A stretch of 64,000 nucleotides of DNA from Sphingobacterium faecale (GTDB lineage: Bacteria > Bacteroidota > Bacteroidia > Sphingobacteriales > Sphingobacteriaceae), in assembly GCF_016746095.1 (NCBI RefSeq), contig NZ_JAERTY010000012.1, forward strand, positions 62,001 to 126,000, in the 5' to 3' direction. The translations under genes were made by a program, and so were the position numbers. Below, piece after piece: positions 45,192 through 54,089 of this stretch; the first letter of the stretch is position 1; the number at the start of each line of letters is the position of its first letter. The notes below the pieces were generated by a model. It was not told where the DNA came from and did no database searches. It saw only the letters and a program-made list of their open reading frames with translations.

Positions 45192-46784
45192 ATGATGTAT
45201 AGATATATATTGTTGTTAATCAGTGTAGTATTATTCACCGCACCGGCTGTCGCTCAGGTAGACGATGTACATAGTCATTGGACCGGTAGCTGGCAGACTA
45301 TTGGTCCGCCAACAGGAACATTAATGATTATAGGAGGGGCTGCTTCTTCTGCTAATTATGATTATTTTATGCAGCTTGTGGGTGATCCTGCGGCTCCGAT
45401 AGTATTTATTCCTACTGCCGGAGATATATTTGACGAGACTAATACCGCTTATCAGGGGCTGGTAAAGGCCGGCGCAACGAATATCACCATATTGCATACA
45501 AAGCAACGGGATGTGGCTGACAGCGAGTCTTTTGTTGCTCCCTTAAGAAGTGCCAGAGCGGTTTTCATAGGAGGCGGATTCCAAAAGCGTTTGGCCGAGG
45601 CCTATCTTAATACATTGACCCATCAGTTGATGTTCGGGATCTTAGCCAAAGGCGGCGTGATTGCAGGCAGTTCTGCGGGCGCGTCTATACAAGGTTCGTA
45701 TCTCTATGGCGGAGGACCCGAACAGAAAATAGGTTTTGGTTTTATGAAGCAATCTATTATCGGTCAGCATTATATTCGTCGGAATCGTATGGGGAGTATT
45801 GCTAAGATCTTGAACAAGGAAGTCGATTTATTGGGCTTTGGTATAGATGAAGCAACTGCGGCGATCATTAAGGGCGATGTACTAGAGGTCGTAGGAGAAG
45901 GAAAGATAGCGATGTACAATCCGTTGCGGCCTGGATATACAACGGATAGTCCGCAGGAGTATTTGTTTTCTGGAGACCGGTACGACGTCCATACAAGGGA
46001 GATTATACATCGTTCCGACTTATTGTCCACGTCTGTATGGACAGAGGAGCAACGGGTAGAGCTGATAGCGAGAGTCAATAGCGGACCTGGCAGAGATTCT
46101 TTCGCTGGAAAGGTGATGATTTATGGCAGCCATAAACTGACTGATCAGGATCTCCGATTTTTTCTTGAAAAGCTCAATAAGCCAGCCGCTAAGATTGTCG
46201 TTTTATCTACAGGGAATGATACCATGCGTACAGAAGGGCTGACTTTGGTCAGGCGGCTACATCAGTTAGGCGGGCAGCATGCGGTACTTTTACATACAAT
46301 AAACAGCAGTAAAGCAAACACGGACGATATTACTGCACTATTGAAGGGTGCTGATGCGGTCTGGATAGGTGACACACGGAGCTGGCAGCTAGCCGATACT
46401 TATTTGTATACATCGGTGCATAGAGAGATGTTAGATATCGTACAACGGGGCGGAGTTATTGCAGGCAACGGGGCTGGTGCCGCCATGCTGTCGACCCGAT
46501 TATTTAGTGAGCCCGAGAAATACGGCTGGCACCACGGATTTGGTTTTGTCCGTGACGCTATGATCGTCAACCCTCATGCGGATCAAAAGTCGTTGGCACA
46601 GATGAAGACTGTTTTAAAACAGAATAAAAGGCTGAATGCTATTGTTTTGAATGAAGATTCTAAACTATTGGTAGAGGCAGGCCGTCTTCGTTTATTAGAA
46701 GGGAAACCTATATTTTTATATAATTCTGCAACCAATAAAACAAAGATAACAGCAGGCAAGGAAATTTTATTGAACGGACTATAA
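45192..46784 (+). CDS. Secreted cyanophycinase-like S51 protein with two S51 domains, second degenerate
   Basis: 530 aa, about twice a normal cyanophycinase. Signal peptide ends FTAPAVAQ. First domain (~35-270): GTLMIIGGAAS, IVFIPTAG and the nucleophile motif VIAGSSAGASIQG (Ser), then GFGFM...IGQHYIRRNRMG and GFGIDEATAAII, all typical of S51 cyanophycinases. Second domain (~305-510) repeats the fold: KIVVLSTGND, DAVWIGD, then VIAGNGAGAAMLS, in which the catalytic Ser is replaced by Gly, and HGFGFVRDAMIV. Family members release beta-Asp-Arg dipeptides from cyanophycin. Secretion and the susCD context suggest use of an extracellular polymer or isopeptide. It starts 142 bp after the preceding gene. 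Confidence 0.85.
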   Translation: MMYRYILLLISVVLFTAPAVAQVDDVHSHWTGSWQTIGPPTGTLMIIGGAASSANYDYFMQLVGDPAAPIVFIPTAGDIFDETNTAYQGLVKAGATNITILHTKQRDVADSESFVAPLRSARAVFIGGGFQKRLAEAYLNTLTHQLMFGILAKGGVIAGSSAGASIQGSYLYGGGPEQKIGFGFMKQSIIGQHYIRRNRMGSIAKILNKEVDLLGFGIDEATAAIIKGDVLEVVGEGKIAMYNPLRPGYTTDSPQEYLFSGDRYDVHTREIIHRSDLLSTSVWTEEQRVELIARVNSGPGRDSFAGKVMIYGSHKLTDQDLRFFLEKLNKPAAKIVVLSTGNDTMRTEGLTLVRRLHQLGGQHAVLLHTINSSKANTDDITALLKGADAVWIGDTRSWQLADTYLYTSVHREMLDIVQRGGVIAGNGAGAAMLSTRLFSEPEKYGWHHGFGFVRDAMIVNPHADQKSLAQMKTVLKQNKRLNAIVLNEDSKLLVEAGRLRLLEGKPIFLYNSATNKTKITAGKEILLNGL

Positions 46785-46796
46785 TCCACCTAACTT

Positions 46797-48875
46797 ATGA
46801 AAACAAGACTATATTTATCAATTTTACTATTTGGAATGATGGTCGTTTCTGCTTTTCCGCAGAATCAGGAATTAGCAAGACTATTGGCTACGCCCTATAT
46901 CGGTAAAGTGGTAGGAGCCACCAATGCCAATGTAGTAGCCTTCACGGTAAATGAAAGAGGACATCGGAATATTTACATCGCGGAGGGGGCAGGTTATAGG
47001 GTTAGAAAGCTAACCGATTTTGATAGCGATGATGCGCAGGAAATCAGCAGTCTGTCGATTAGCAGCGATGGTAAGTGGATCGTATTTGTCCGGGGCGGGG
47101 ATCACGGCGCTAATAGTGCTGCAGTAGCGACCAACTCGGCATCTTTTGTCGATCCTACTAAAATTGAGGTTTTTAGTCTTTCTGTTGGTGACCGAAGTTT
47201 ATATAAGATAGGTCTGGGAGATTTTCCGATCCTTCATCCGGATGGGACTTCCGTTTCTTACTTTCGTTCGGGGCAGATATGGACAGCTTCTTTAGATGGG
47301 GAGAAGGCGGGCAAGCCCTTATTTAATATGAAAGGGGCGGCTGGTAATATGAAATGGTCGCCGGATGGAACAAAATTGGCCTTTATGTCCCGCCGCGGTG
47401 ACTATAGTTTTATAGGGATATACAGCAAGTCTAATCCTAGAATACAATGGATAGGACCCTCCTTCCATTCTGATAGTTCTCCGCAGTGGTCTCCTGATGG
47501 ACGTCACATTGCATTTGTGCGTCGGGATGCAACCGGTGGAGCCTTAGATTCGTTAACCTCGTTTACCTATGAAGGCTGGTCGGTTATGTTAGCATCTGTA
47601 GATGATGGCATAGCGCATGAAATCTACCGTGCCCCCTTAAACAAAGAAGCAACTTTTCCACGCATTTCAGGACAGGTCAATTTGAGCTGGGTACATCAGC
47701 GGTATCTTACTTTTATGTCTTACGAAAGCGGATGGCCACACTTGTATCGTCTAGAAATAGGCTCAAAAGAAGTAAAGCAGCTTACCAAAGGAGCCTTTAC
47801 TGTTGATAATCTAAACTACAGTAGCGATGGCAAAGAAATTGTCTTTGCTGCGAATACGGGCAAGGACAAGTATGATTTTGAGAGATCACATATAGGAAGA
47901 GTAGATGTAGAGTCAGGGCAATTCAAGATCTTGACCGAAGGAGAGGAGATTGAGACAGCTCCTTTCTATTTTAACCAAGGGCAGTCGATCGGCTTTTCAT
48001 CAAGTTCTTTTAATAGACCGGTACATCCGAAAGTGTACCATCTGAAAGACAGGCAATCAGAATTGATTGGTAAAGAGATTTTTGACACACAGGGGGACAG
48101 TTTTGTAAAACCGGAACAGGTCTTTATTACGTCCGAAGACGGCGTCCGTTTTAGCGCGCAGTATTTTAAACCCCGGCACAAAAATAAGGATCTTCCCGCT
48201 TTAGTTTATATTCACGGTGGTCCCCGTAGGCAGATGTATCTCGGCTGGCACCATATTGATTACTATTTTTATGATTACATCGTCAATCAGTATCTAGTTG
48301 AGCAGGGATATGCCGTATTATCTATCAATTACCGAATGGGTACCGGTTATGGTTTTGACTTTCAGCACCCACGGTCTGCAGGCAATCTGGGCGCTTCCGA
48401 ATATTTGGATGTATTGGCGGCAGGGAAATGGCTGAAACAACAGTCGGATATCAATCCTTCCAAAGTAGGACTATTTGGAGGCTCCTACGGCGGCTATCTG
48501 ACGGCAATGGGCCTCGCTAAAAATTCTGATATATTTAAAGCCGGAGTAGATATACACGGGGTGCATAATAGAGAGCGTAAACAGAATCCTTCTCAATATG
48601 CGCCGGATTTTGAATTAGCAACACAGCTCAACTGGGAATCCTCTCCATCAAAGTGGGTAGACACCTGGCGTTCGCCGGTTCTGATCATACATGGTGATGA
48701 CGACCAGAATGTCGCTTTTTCCCAGAGTATAGATTTATACAATAGACTCAAAAAACAAAATGTAGAGGTAGAGGTGTTGGTACTTCCCGATGAAAACCAC
48801 CATTGGCAGTTATTTGAAAACCTGGTGAAGGCAAAAGAAGCCACAGTAGATTTTCTAAACCGTAAACTGAAATAA
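46797..48875 (+). CDS. Secreted S9-family (acylaminoacyl/dipeptidyl) peptidase
   Basis: 692 aa. Signal peptide ends SAFPQ. N-terminal beta-propeller with TolB/WD-like repeats (WSPDGTKLAFMSRRGD, WSPDGRHIAFVRRD, YSSDGKEIVFAANTG), then the S9 catalytic domain from about residue 440: oxyanion loop YIHGGPRRQM, nucleophile elbow FGGSYGGYLT (Ser), Asp in IIHGDDDQNV and His in PDENHHW. Typical complete S9C/S9B architecture; cleaves short peptides, since the propeller filters by size. It lies between the cyanophycinase-like and carboxypeptidase genes, with 12 bp and 1 bp gaps, so all three are one operon. Probably periplasmic processing of imported peptides. Confidence 0.9.
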   Translation: MKTRLYLSILLFGMMVVSAFPQNQELARLLATPYIGKVVGATNANVVAFTVNERGHRNIYIAEGAGYRVRKLTDFDSDDAQEISSLSISSDGKWIVFVRGGDHGANSAAVATNSASFVDPTKIEVFSLSVGDRSLYKIGLGDFPILHPDGTSVSYFRSGQIWTASLDGEKAGKPLFNMKGAAGNMKWSPDGTKLAFMSRRGDYSFIGIYSKSNPRIQWIGPSFHSDSSPQWSPDGRHIAFVRRDATGGALDSLTSFTYEGWSVMLASVDDGIAHEIYRAPLNKEATFPRISGQVNLSWVHQRYLTFMSYESGWPHLYRLEIGSKEVKQLTKGAFTVDNLNYSSDGKEIVFAANTGKDKYDFERSHIGRVDVESGQFKILTEGEEIETAPFYFNQGQSIGFSSSSFNRPVHPKVYHLKDRQSELIGKEIFDTQGDSFVKPEQVFITSEDGVRFSAQYFKPRHKNKDLPALVYIHGGPRRQMYLGWHHIDYYFYDYIVNQYLVEQGYAVLSINYRMGTGYGFDFQHPRSAGNLGASEYLDVLAAGKWLKQQSDINPSKVGLFGGSYGGYLTAMGLAKNSDIFKAGVDIHGVHNRERKQNPSQYAPDFELATQLNWESSPSKWVDTWRSPVLIIHGDDDQNVAFSQSIDLYNRLKKQNVEVEVLVLPDENHHWQLFENLVKAKEATVDFLNRKLK

Positions 48876-48876
48876 T

Positions 48877-50202
48877 ATGCGCAATTCTGTTTCTTATCTT
48901 ATCGTTATGCTCTGTTTCTTTATATTGCAGAGCTGTGCTGTCAAAAAACATACCGACCAGCGATATACCATTGGCCACGATTCCCTGCTGAATACCGCCA
49001 GTTATGGATTAAAAATAGTCGATCTGGACAAAGGTACAACGCTTCATAGTTTAAATTCCGATCGTTTTTTTATACCGGCAAGCAATACGAAATTATTGAC
49101 GATGTACGCCGGATTGCGGACATTTGGTGACAGCATCCCCGGTTGGAGTATTGCCGAAGACAATAACCACATCTATCTCGAACCCAATGGCGACCCCACG
49201 TTTTTGAACGATGAATTTCCAGAACAGCGTATTTTTGAAATTCTTAAAAATACCCACAAAACCTTGCGTGTTGTCATGCCCGGGAATACCGCTTTTGGAC
49301 GGTTTGGCTCAGGATGGTCCTGGGGAACCTGGCAAGAGACCTATTCACCAGAGCGTAGTGTGATGCCTGTCTACAACAACATGGTCAGATTTTATAAGGA
49401 AGGTAATACCTTTAAAGCTATTCCTTCTTTTTTTAATAACCTGATTGAACCACCTACCGAGGACGCTCTGCGTGCCGCACACAGTATAGTATTGCGTGCA
49501 GAGACCAGCAATCATTATAAGGTACAAAAGAATAGTGATCGAAATAGCTGGATCAGGCCGTTTACCGGCCTTAATAACGACACGTTGGCCTATATGCTGC
49601 TAAGCGATACCTTGCGGCGGGCCAATGCCGGTATCAGTATGTCTATTGTCCGGAATAAGCCAGACCACTTGATATTTTCTCCTGTGCATACCGTGGCGAC
49701 AGACACACTGTTTGCTAAGCTGATGAAGCGTAGCGATAACTTTTTTGCGGAGCAGATGATGCTTATGGCCGGAAAGATAAGGTATGGTTCGTTTGCTGAC
49801 TTCGGAACCATTAGAAAGCTCCGTGGGGATCTATTTGATGGCATCCTCGATCAGGGAAAGTGGGTGGATGGCAGCGGATTGAGCAGAGGCAACCTGATAT
49901 CTCCCGATGAGTTTGTAAAACTACTGACAGTAATATATAAGAGTAACGATTTTGAGCGTGTCAAAAGGATTTTACCCTCAGGCAATGAAGGCACCCTCCG
50001 TGGATTATATAAAGGATACGAGTCCCATATCTGGGCCAAAACCGGAACATTGGCCGACCATCTCGGACTGAGTGGCTATCTTAAAACGAAGAAGGGAAAT
50101 AATTTAGCCTTCTCTTTTCTGATCAATAACTACCGCGGCAGCGCTAACGATTATCGCAAAAAGATAGAGGAAATATTAATCTGGATTATAGAGCATGATT
50201 AG
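48877..50202 (+). CDS. dacB: D-Ala-D-Ala carboxypeptidase/endopeptidase, PBP4 (DacB) family, lipoprotein
   Basis: 441 aa. Lipobox LQSC (Cys 20). All penicillin-binding motifs of the S13 family are visible: SxxK as PASNTKLL (Ser69/Lys72), SxN as RSDNFFAEQ and KTG as WAKTGTLADH. The inserted domain between the first two motifs (~100-270) is of the PBP4 type. It removes the terminal D-Ala and cleaves D-Ala-mDAP cross-links of peptidoglycan. It begins 1 bp after the S9 peptidase stop, so it is transcribed with a peptide-import locus rather than a cell-division cluster. This suggests a role in degrading imported muropeptides or cross-linked peptides, although it could be ordinary cell-wall trimming. 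Confidence 0.9.
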   Translation: MRNSVSYLIVMLCFFILQSCAVKKHTDQRYTIGHDSLLNTASYGLKIVDLDKGTTLHSLNSDRFFIPASNTKLLTMYAGLRTFGDSIPGWSIAEDNNHIYLEPNGDPTFLNDEFPEQRIFEILKNTHKTLRVVMPGNTAFGRFGSGWSWGTWQETYSPERSVMPVYNNMVRFYKEGNTFKAIPSFFNNLIEPPTEDALRAAHSIVLRAETSNHYKVQKNSDRNSWIRPFTGLNNDTLAYMLLSDTLRRANAGISMSIVRNKPDHLIFSPVHTVATDTLFAKLMKRSDNFFAEQMMLMAGKIRYGSFADFGTIRKLRGDLFDGILDQGKWVDGSGLSRGNLISPDEFVKLLTVIYKSNDFERVKRILPSGNEGTLRGLYKGYESHIWAKTGTLADHLGLSGYLKTKKGNNLAFSFLINNYRGSANDYRKKIEEILIWIIEHD

Positions 50203-50261
50203 CATACGTTGTATAGATTCGTAAGAATGCTTCTCCCGTATCAAGGTTTACATTTGAACAG

Positions 50262-51539
50262 TTAGGATGACAATGACAGTAACTTAGCGATTCTTTCCCG
50301 TTCCTTATCCAGTAGTGGGATAGCCTGCTCTATAATAGGCAATATTTCCGCTTTGCGGTCAGTCTGTAACAGCAGATCCAGGAATCCCAGATACGTCCTG
50401 ATCAGGTCTGCCTTTATACCTACAAAGGCACGTGGGTCAGCAATATAAAGCTCCTGAATCAGTTGCAGCAGCGTAGCCTTACGCTGCCTATCCACATCCG
50501 ACGAGCTGTATCGAGGCAACAGGTTTTTATAAATGAGTTCCTCTAGCTTAATACCCACCGCTTGTTCACGCACATACTTCTTCTGCTTACGATCCAGCAT
50601 ATCCCGGAGCTCCGTCAATAGCTTGCGGTACACCACCAGATGCTCCTTTTCACTGAATAGATTCCCCTCGGAGGACAATGTCATATCAGATTGCTCAAAG
50701 CCATTAAAAAAAGTAGACTCCACATACACCGAATGGTGAAAATCAATCGCATTATTGTTAAAACTACTTAGTAGCTTCGCCACTTCCAGTTTATTACTAT
50801 CCATAAAATAATAATAGTAGCGGTCACCAATAGGGTATTTCCAACGGATATAGTTGACCCTAAATACAAATGAATTCTCCTCAGGGCTGTATATAGTCAA
50901 AGCAGTTTCGTCCGTTTCCTCAATCAGCTGTTGATAGGAGATGGGCTTATCATTTATCTCGATTTTATAGCCCATATCTTTGTTAAGGTGTAGGAACCAT
51001 CCAAACTCTTGCGCCATAAAATCCAAAAACTCATCTGCGTCAAGGGCTACAGCATTCAGGCCGAATACCCCCTCCAGCACCACAGTAGTACCCGTATGAT
51101 CAGCATTCGACGGTTGCAGTTCTGTGCTATCGTAAGTTTCTTTAGATTCCCGGTCGATGACCAGCTTATACTCCATCAGCTCCTGGCCAATAGCCACGAC
51201 CGTATTCCAGGTAGCACGTGTAGCGAATAGCGAAAAAGAAAACCGGCCTTTACCCTTTTTACCCCGCATGTACGATGTCCTTTTAGGCTGTCCCTTTTTT
51301 AGTGAATCCAAAAAGTTGCCAAAAGAATAGTCCAGCGTATCAGGCGCTATACCCTCACCGTTATCGGTAATATAAATACGTTCAATATAGCCCAGCTGAT
51401 TACTCCTTATATCGATAGATACCGTAGTAGCCTTGGCATCAAATCCATTCCATACATATTCAGCAATGACCTGCTTTGCATCTTTTGGTAGACCTGCAGA
51501 CTCTATACTCGCATTTGTTATCCTGGTGCTATTCTTCAT
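50262..51539 (-). CDS. GHKL ATPase-domain protein (Hsp90/MutL/MORC-like), lone
   Basis: 425 aa from the ATG at 51539; 15 codons of frame further upstream are less likely. N-terminal Bergerat ATPase: VIAEYVWNGFDAKA (Asn and Asp of the N box), YITDNGEGI (DxGxG), MRGKKGKGRFSFSLFA (lid) and HTGTTVVLEG. A transducer-like domain follows (~155-300), then an alpha-helical C-terminus with RKLLTELRDMLDRKQKKYV. The family is cytoplasmic. Related ATPases of this size occur in restriction, defence and DNA-repair contexts; no nuclease or partner gene is adjacent, so the role is open. It is convergent with the DacB gene. Confidence 0.8.
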   Translation of the reverse strand: MKNSTRITNASIESAGLPKDAKQVIAEYVWNGFDAKATTVSIDIRSNQLGYIERIYITDNGEGIAPDTLDYSFGNFLDSLKKGQPKRTSYMRGKKGKGRFSFSLFATRATWNTVVAIGQELMEYKLVIDRESKETYDSTELQPSNADHTGTTVVLEGVFGLNAVALDADEFLDFMAQEFGWFLHLNKDMGYKIEINDKPISYQQLIEETDETALTIYSPEENSFVFRVNYIRWKYPIGDRYYYYFMDSNKLEVAKLLSSFNNNAIDFHHSVYVESTFFNGFEQSDMTLSSEGNLFSEKEHLVVYRKLLTELRDMLDRKQKKYVREQAVGIKLEELIYKNLLPRYSSSDVDRQRKATLLQLIQELYIADPRAFVGIKADLIRTYLGFLDLLLQTDRKAEILPIIEQAIPLLDKERERIAKLLSLSS

Positions 51540-51744
51540 GATTGTAAGCCTTTCATCAAATCTAATCAAAATATCTTTTACCACGTTGTTTTATGCTAAA
51601 AAAAATAGCATTTCAAATTCACTATACGGATGTAGATGTTCGCTATCAGCCCTGTGTTTTTACACAATATTATTTGATTCACTATTAGATATCATGTATC
51701 TTGTTGTATACTTCAGTATAGAAGGCTGGTAGAGAATTGTATAT

Positions 51745-52467
51745 ATGAGATCATTTTTTATAATATCTGTAGTTTTAGTTTCATTTATTTGGGTTTCGTG
51801 TTTCGAAGGGCGCGACGCAAATCAAAATAAACTATCTGATTATACCCGGAAAGTAGAGTTTTTTAGCGATTCAATTTCGAGCCGTTATCTAAAAACGGAA
51901 CAAACCGATTCAACTACAACGATTTTTGTCTATAACGAAGGCGATAGCTCTTTCACCCGTAAGATTGTTGAACGTGACAATCCCGATAATAAGCAAGAAG
52001 GATTAGCCGTTCTAAATAATACCACAGCAATTGATTCGAATACATTCTATAGCTCGATTTATCCGGCTATTGAATCTAAAGTTTTCTCTTTACCCAGAGA
52101 TCGGAAGATTTTAGACCAGACTTGGCGTAGGGATCGTTCAAAAAAATTGGTCATACATATAGATAGAATAAAAATTGATTCTAAAAGTTTTACTGAGTAT
52201 AATAGAGTTTTTGTAGGATTAAAAATTAAAGTAAATAAAAAAGGTAGAATAGTAGATGTAGCATATTATTCTAAGGACCAACAATCCGATCATGTACTCA
52301 TTCCAATTGTATCAGATGATTTATTGGCAGAAATCATAAATGAGTTGAAAACTATGTCGATTCCCCCGTATTCATTATTAGGCATAGCGGTCGATGTCGA
52401 GACGCCCATAACTGTGAAAATTATACATTCAGTTACTGTCCCATCAAAGTCTGATGTTGTCGGTTAA
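51745..52467 (+). CDS. Lipoprotein of unknown function
   Basis: 240 aa. Lipobox VSC (Cys 19). The C-terminal ~100 residues have a beta-rich TonB-C-like pattern (LKIKVNKKGRIVDVAYYSKD, then PIVSDDLLAEIINELKTM), reminiscent of the energy-transducer TonB C-terminus, but the match is only partial. The gene is alone, with low GC. Function unknown. Confidence 0.65.
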   Translation: MRSFFIISVVLVSFIWVSCFEGRDANQNKLSDYTRKVEFFSDSISSRYLKTEQTDSTTTIFVYNEGDSSFTRKIVERDNPDNKQEGLAVLNNTTAIDSNTFYSSIYPAIESKVFSLPRDRKILDQTWRRDRSKKLVIHIDRIKIDSKSFTEYNRVFVGLKIKVNKKGRIVDVAYYSKDQQSDHVLIPIVSDDLLAEIINELKTMSIPPYSLLGIAVDVETPITVKIIHSVTVPSKSDVVG

Positions 52468-52532
52468 AATTTCTGAAATTACATATCACTGTACCAGCGA
52501 CAATGATCGGAAGCTACTAGCTTGTTGTTTTG

Positions 52533-52583
52533 GGAATTTATGATCACCGAGACTATCAATCCAGTAACGGTAGCGCGAGTAGG
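52533..52583 (-). pseudogene. Remnant of a small membrane protein gene (copy of the gene at 56098)
   Basis: Translated on the minus strand, 17 codons read PTRATVTGLIVSVIINS. They align without gaps to the last 16 residues of the 60-aa protein encoded at 56098-56280 (VLATITGLIAAAIINS), with differences such as AAT/AAC and TCC/TCA that keep the amino acid. The homology stops abruptly on the 5' side and the stop codon is lost (read-through into CAA). This is a decayed duplicate of the other gene's 3' end. Confidence 0.6.
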
Positions 52584-52681
52584 GGAGTTAGGGTATCCTA
52601 TTGTATTATAGTGTTATAATTGTTATATTTATGTATTCATAATTTAATATATTCCGCGCCTGCGGTTATAATTGGTTTGGT

Positions 52682-52711
52682 ATAGCCCTCGCGTCCGCGA
52701 GGGCTATTTTT
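52682..52711. terminator. GC-rich hairpin terminator
   Basis: Perfect arms ATAGCCCTCG (52682-52691) and CGAGGGCTAT (52698-52707) with loop CGTCCG, then TTTT. Located between the convergent ends of the lipoprotein gene on the plus strand and the one on the minus strand. Confidence 0.75.
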
Positions 52712-52736
52712 GAATGTTTGAGTTTGTGACGAGACA

Positions 52737-53936
52737 TTAATACTCGAATGTCACATATTCTACACTTTCTAATTTTCCATTATCCCATATTTTTTTATCA
52801 ATTCGGGTAGGAGCACCTTCTTTTCCATAAATGTATTGAAAGCTATAAATTAGATCTTCTGTAGTATCTTCGTAGGTTTCAAACCTTTTGTCGCCACGTG
52901 CCCCCAAATCAAGACTCCTGTTATATATTCTTACAGGATTGTTCTGGTTGCACGATAAGAACAGCTGAGTGGGGAGAAAATAATCTGCAGCATGTATTAA
53001 TTTTGATAGCCCTGTTACTCCATTGAATGGAGCTGGATTATCATCGTATTCTATGATAGTAGCGAGTAATGCATAATTCGTATTGCTGATGGATACCACA
53101 TGTACTAAGTTACCTTTTTTAAATTTCATGCGTAGTCTGTGGCCCCCTGGATAATGCGCAATGACTACATCATCTTCTTCGTAGGTAAATGATATTGGAG
53201 GATCTCCAATCATAACTGACTCGGCAGATTTATGCTGTGTCATACGTTTTTCATCATTACCCTGAGCCGAGGCATATACAAAGATATCTTTACCCATATT
53301 ACCATCGATTTCCGTAATCATATCACCGGTATATTTATATTTAAAGAGCGGAAAACGATTTCCATCAATATTAAACCCTATACTTTGCAGCTTACCCCCT
53401 GTATACACAACCTCATAGTTTGTCTTAGTCGGATTGTTCGAATCCCAAAAAGACATTTTCTTTGCTATTGCCTTTTTTGTAGCGCCACCACCGCCGCTTT
53501 GCCCAGAATTTAACCATCCTCCCGAAAAATTAAAATCTTTTTTTAGGTATAATTTGTTTCCTTGATTGGTTAAGACCATGGTTTCGGGTTGAAGGTCTGC
53601 TATTGAGAAACGCATAGGCTCACCCGTCTTGTCGTTGACTATATTTATACCGGTATCATCTACATCAAAAGAGAATTTAAAATCTTGCTGAGCGTTTGTT
53701 AAAATACCTGCTGCGCTGAACAGTTGCCCCGTACCATCACTATTTAGTAATAGGCTGAGGTCATTTTCGGATATCGTGATGTCGATACCATCCCGGATTA
53801 AACGACCAATGTCCCACTTACCTATGGCCTCATCAAACTTACTTTTGACATATTCTTTAATTTTCTTGCAGCTAGACATTTGCATGGAAGAGCCTATTAG
53901 CGTAAATATCAGGAAGTAATAGCTTATTTTTTTCAT
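52737..53936 (-). CDS. Lipoprotein, lipocalin-like N-terminus and DUF4595-like C-terminus
   Basis: 399 aa from the ATG at 53936 (two codons after an upstream ATG). Lipobox MSSC. N-terminal ~130 residues: GKWDIGRLIRDGIDITIS and LLLNSDGTGQLFSAAG, like the calycin/lipocalin-type domains of Bacteroidetes lipoproteins. A Gly/Ser linker (GQSGGGGAT) precedes a C-terminal part with YD/RHS-type repeats (NYEVVYTGGKLQSIGFN, FKYKYTGDMITEIDG, FSFQYIYG-like strand near the end) typical of DUF4595. Surface or periplasmic; function unknown. The same type of C-terminus is found in the next gene. Confidence 0.65.
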   Translation of the reverse strand: MKKISYYFLIFTLIGSSMQMSSCKKIKEYVKSKFDEAIGKWDIGRLIRDGIDITISENDLSLLLNSDGTGQLFSAAGILTNAQQDFKFSFDVDDTGINIVNDKTGEPMRFSIADLQPETMVLTNQGNKLYLKKDFNFSGGWLNSGQSGGGGATKKAIAKKMSFWDSNNPTKTNYEVVYTGGKLQSIGFNIDGNRFPLFKYKYTGDMITEIDGNMGKDIFVYASAQGNDEKRMTQHKSAESVMIGDPPISFTYEEDDVVIAHYPGGHRLRMKFKKGNLVHVVSISNTNYALLATIIEYDDNPAPFNGVTGLSKLIHAADYFLPTQLFLSCNQNNPVRIYNRSLDLGARGDKRFETYEDTTEDLIYSFQYIYGKEGAPTRIDKKIWDNGKLESVEYVTFEY

Positions 53937-54037
53937 AATCAAAGCTATATTAGGCTATGCTTTTAAGCAATACCCTTTTATAGGTATTTTTGTCCAATAC
54001 ATAGAATGACTTGATTTAGGGCGCATATTCATATCCT

Positions 54038-54080
54038 GCCTACGAACTACAGGTCAGCTGATTTTGTGAAGTTTTGCGGA
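54038..54080. repeat. Direct repeat, 43 bp (copy 1)
   Basis: 40 of 43 bases match copy 2 at 55050-55092. The core AGCTGATTTTGTGA is identical. The two copies flank the single lipoprotein gene 54090-54839 at a distance of 1012 bp. Confidence 0.75.
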
Positions 54081-54089
54081 ACCAATACT

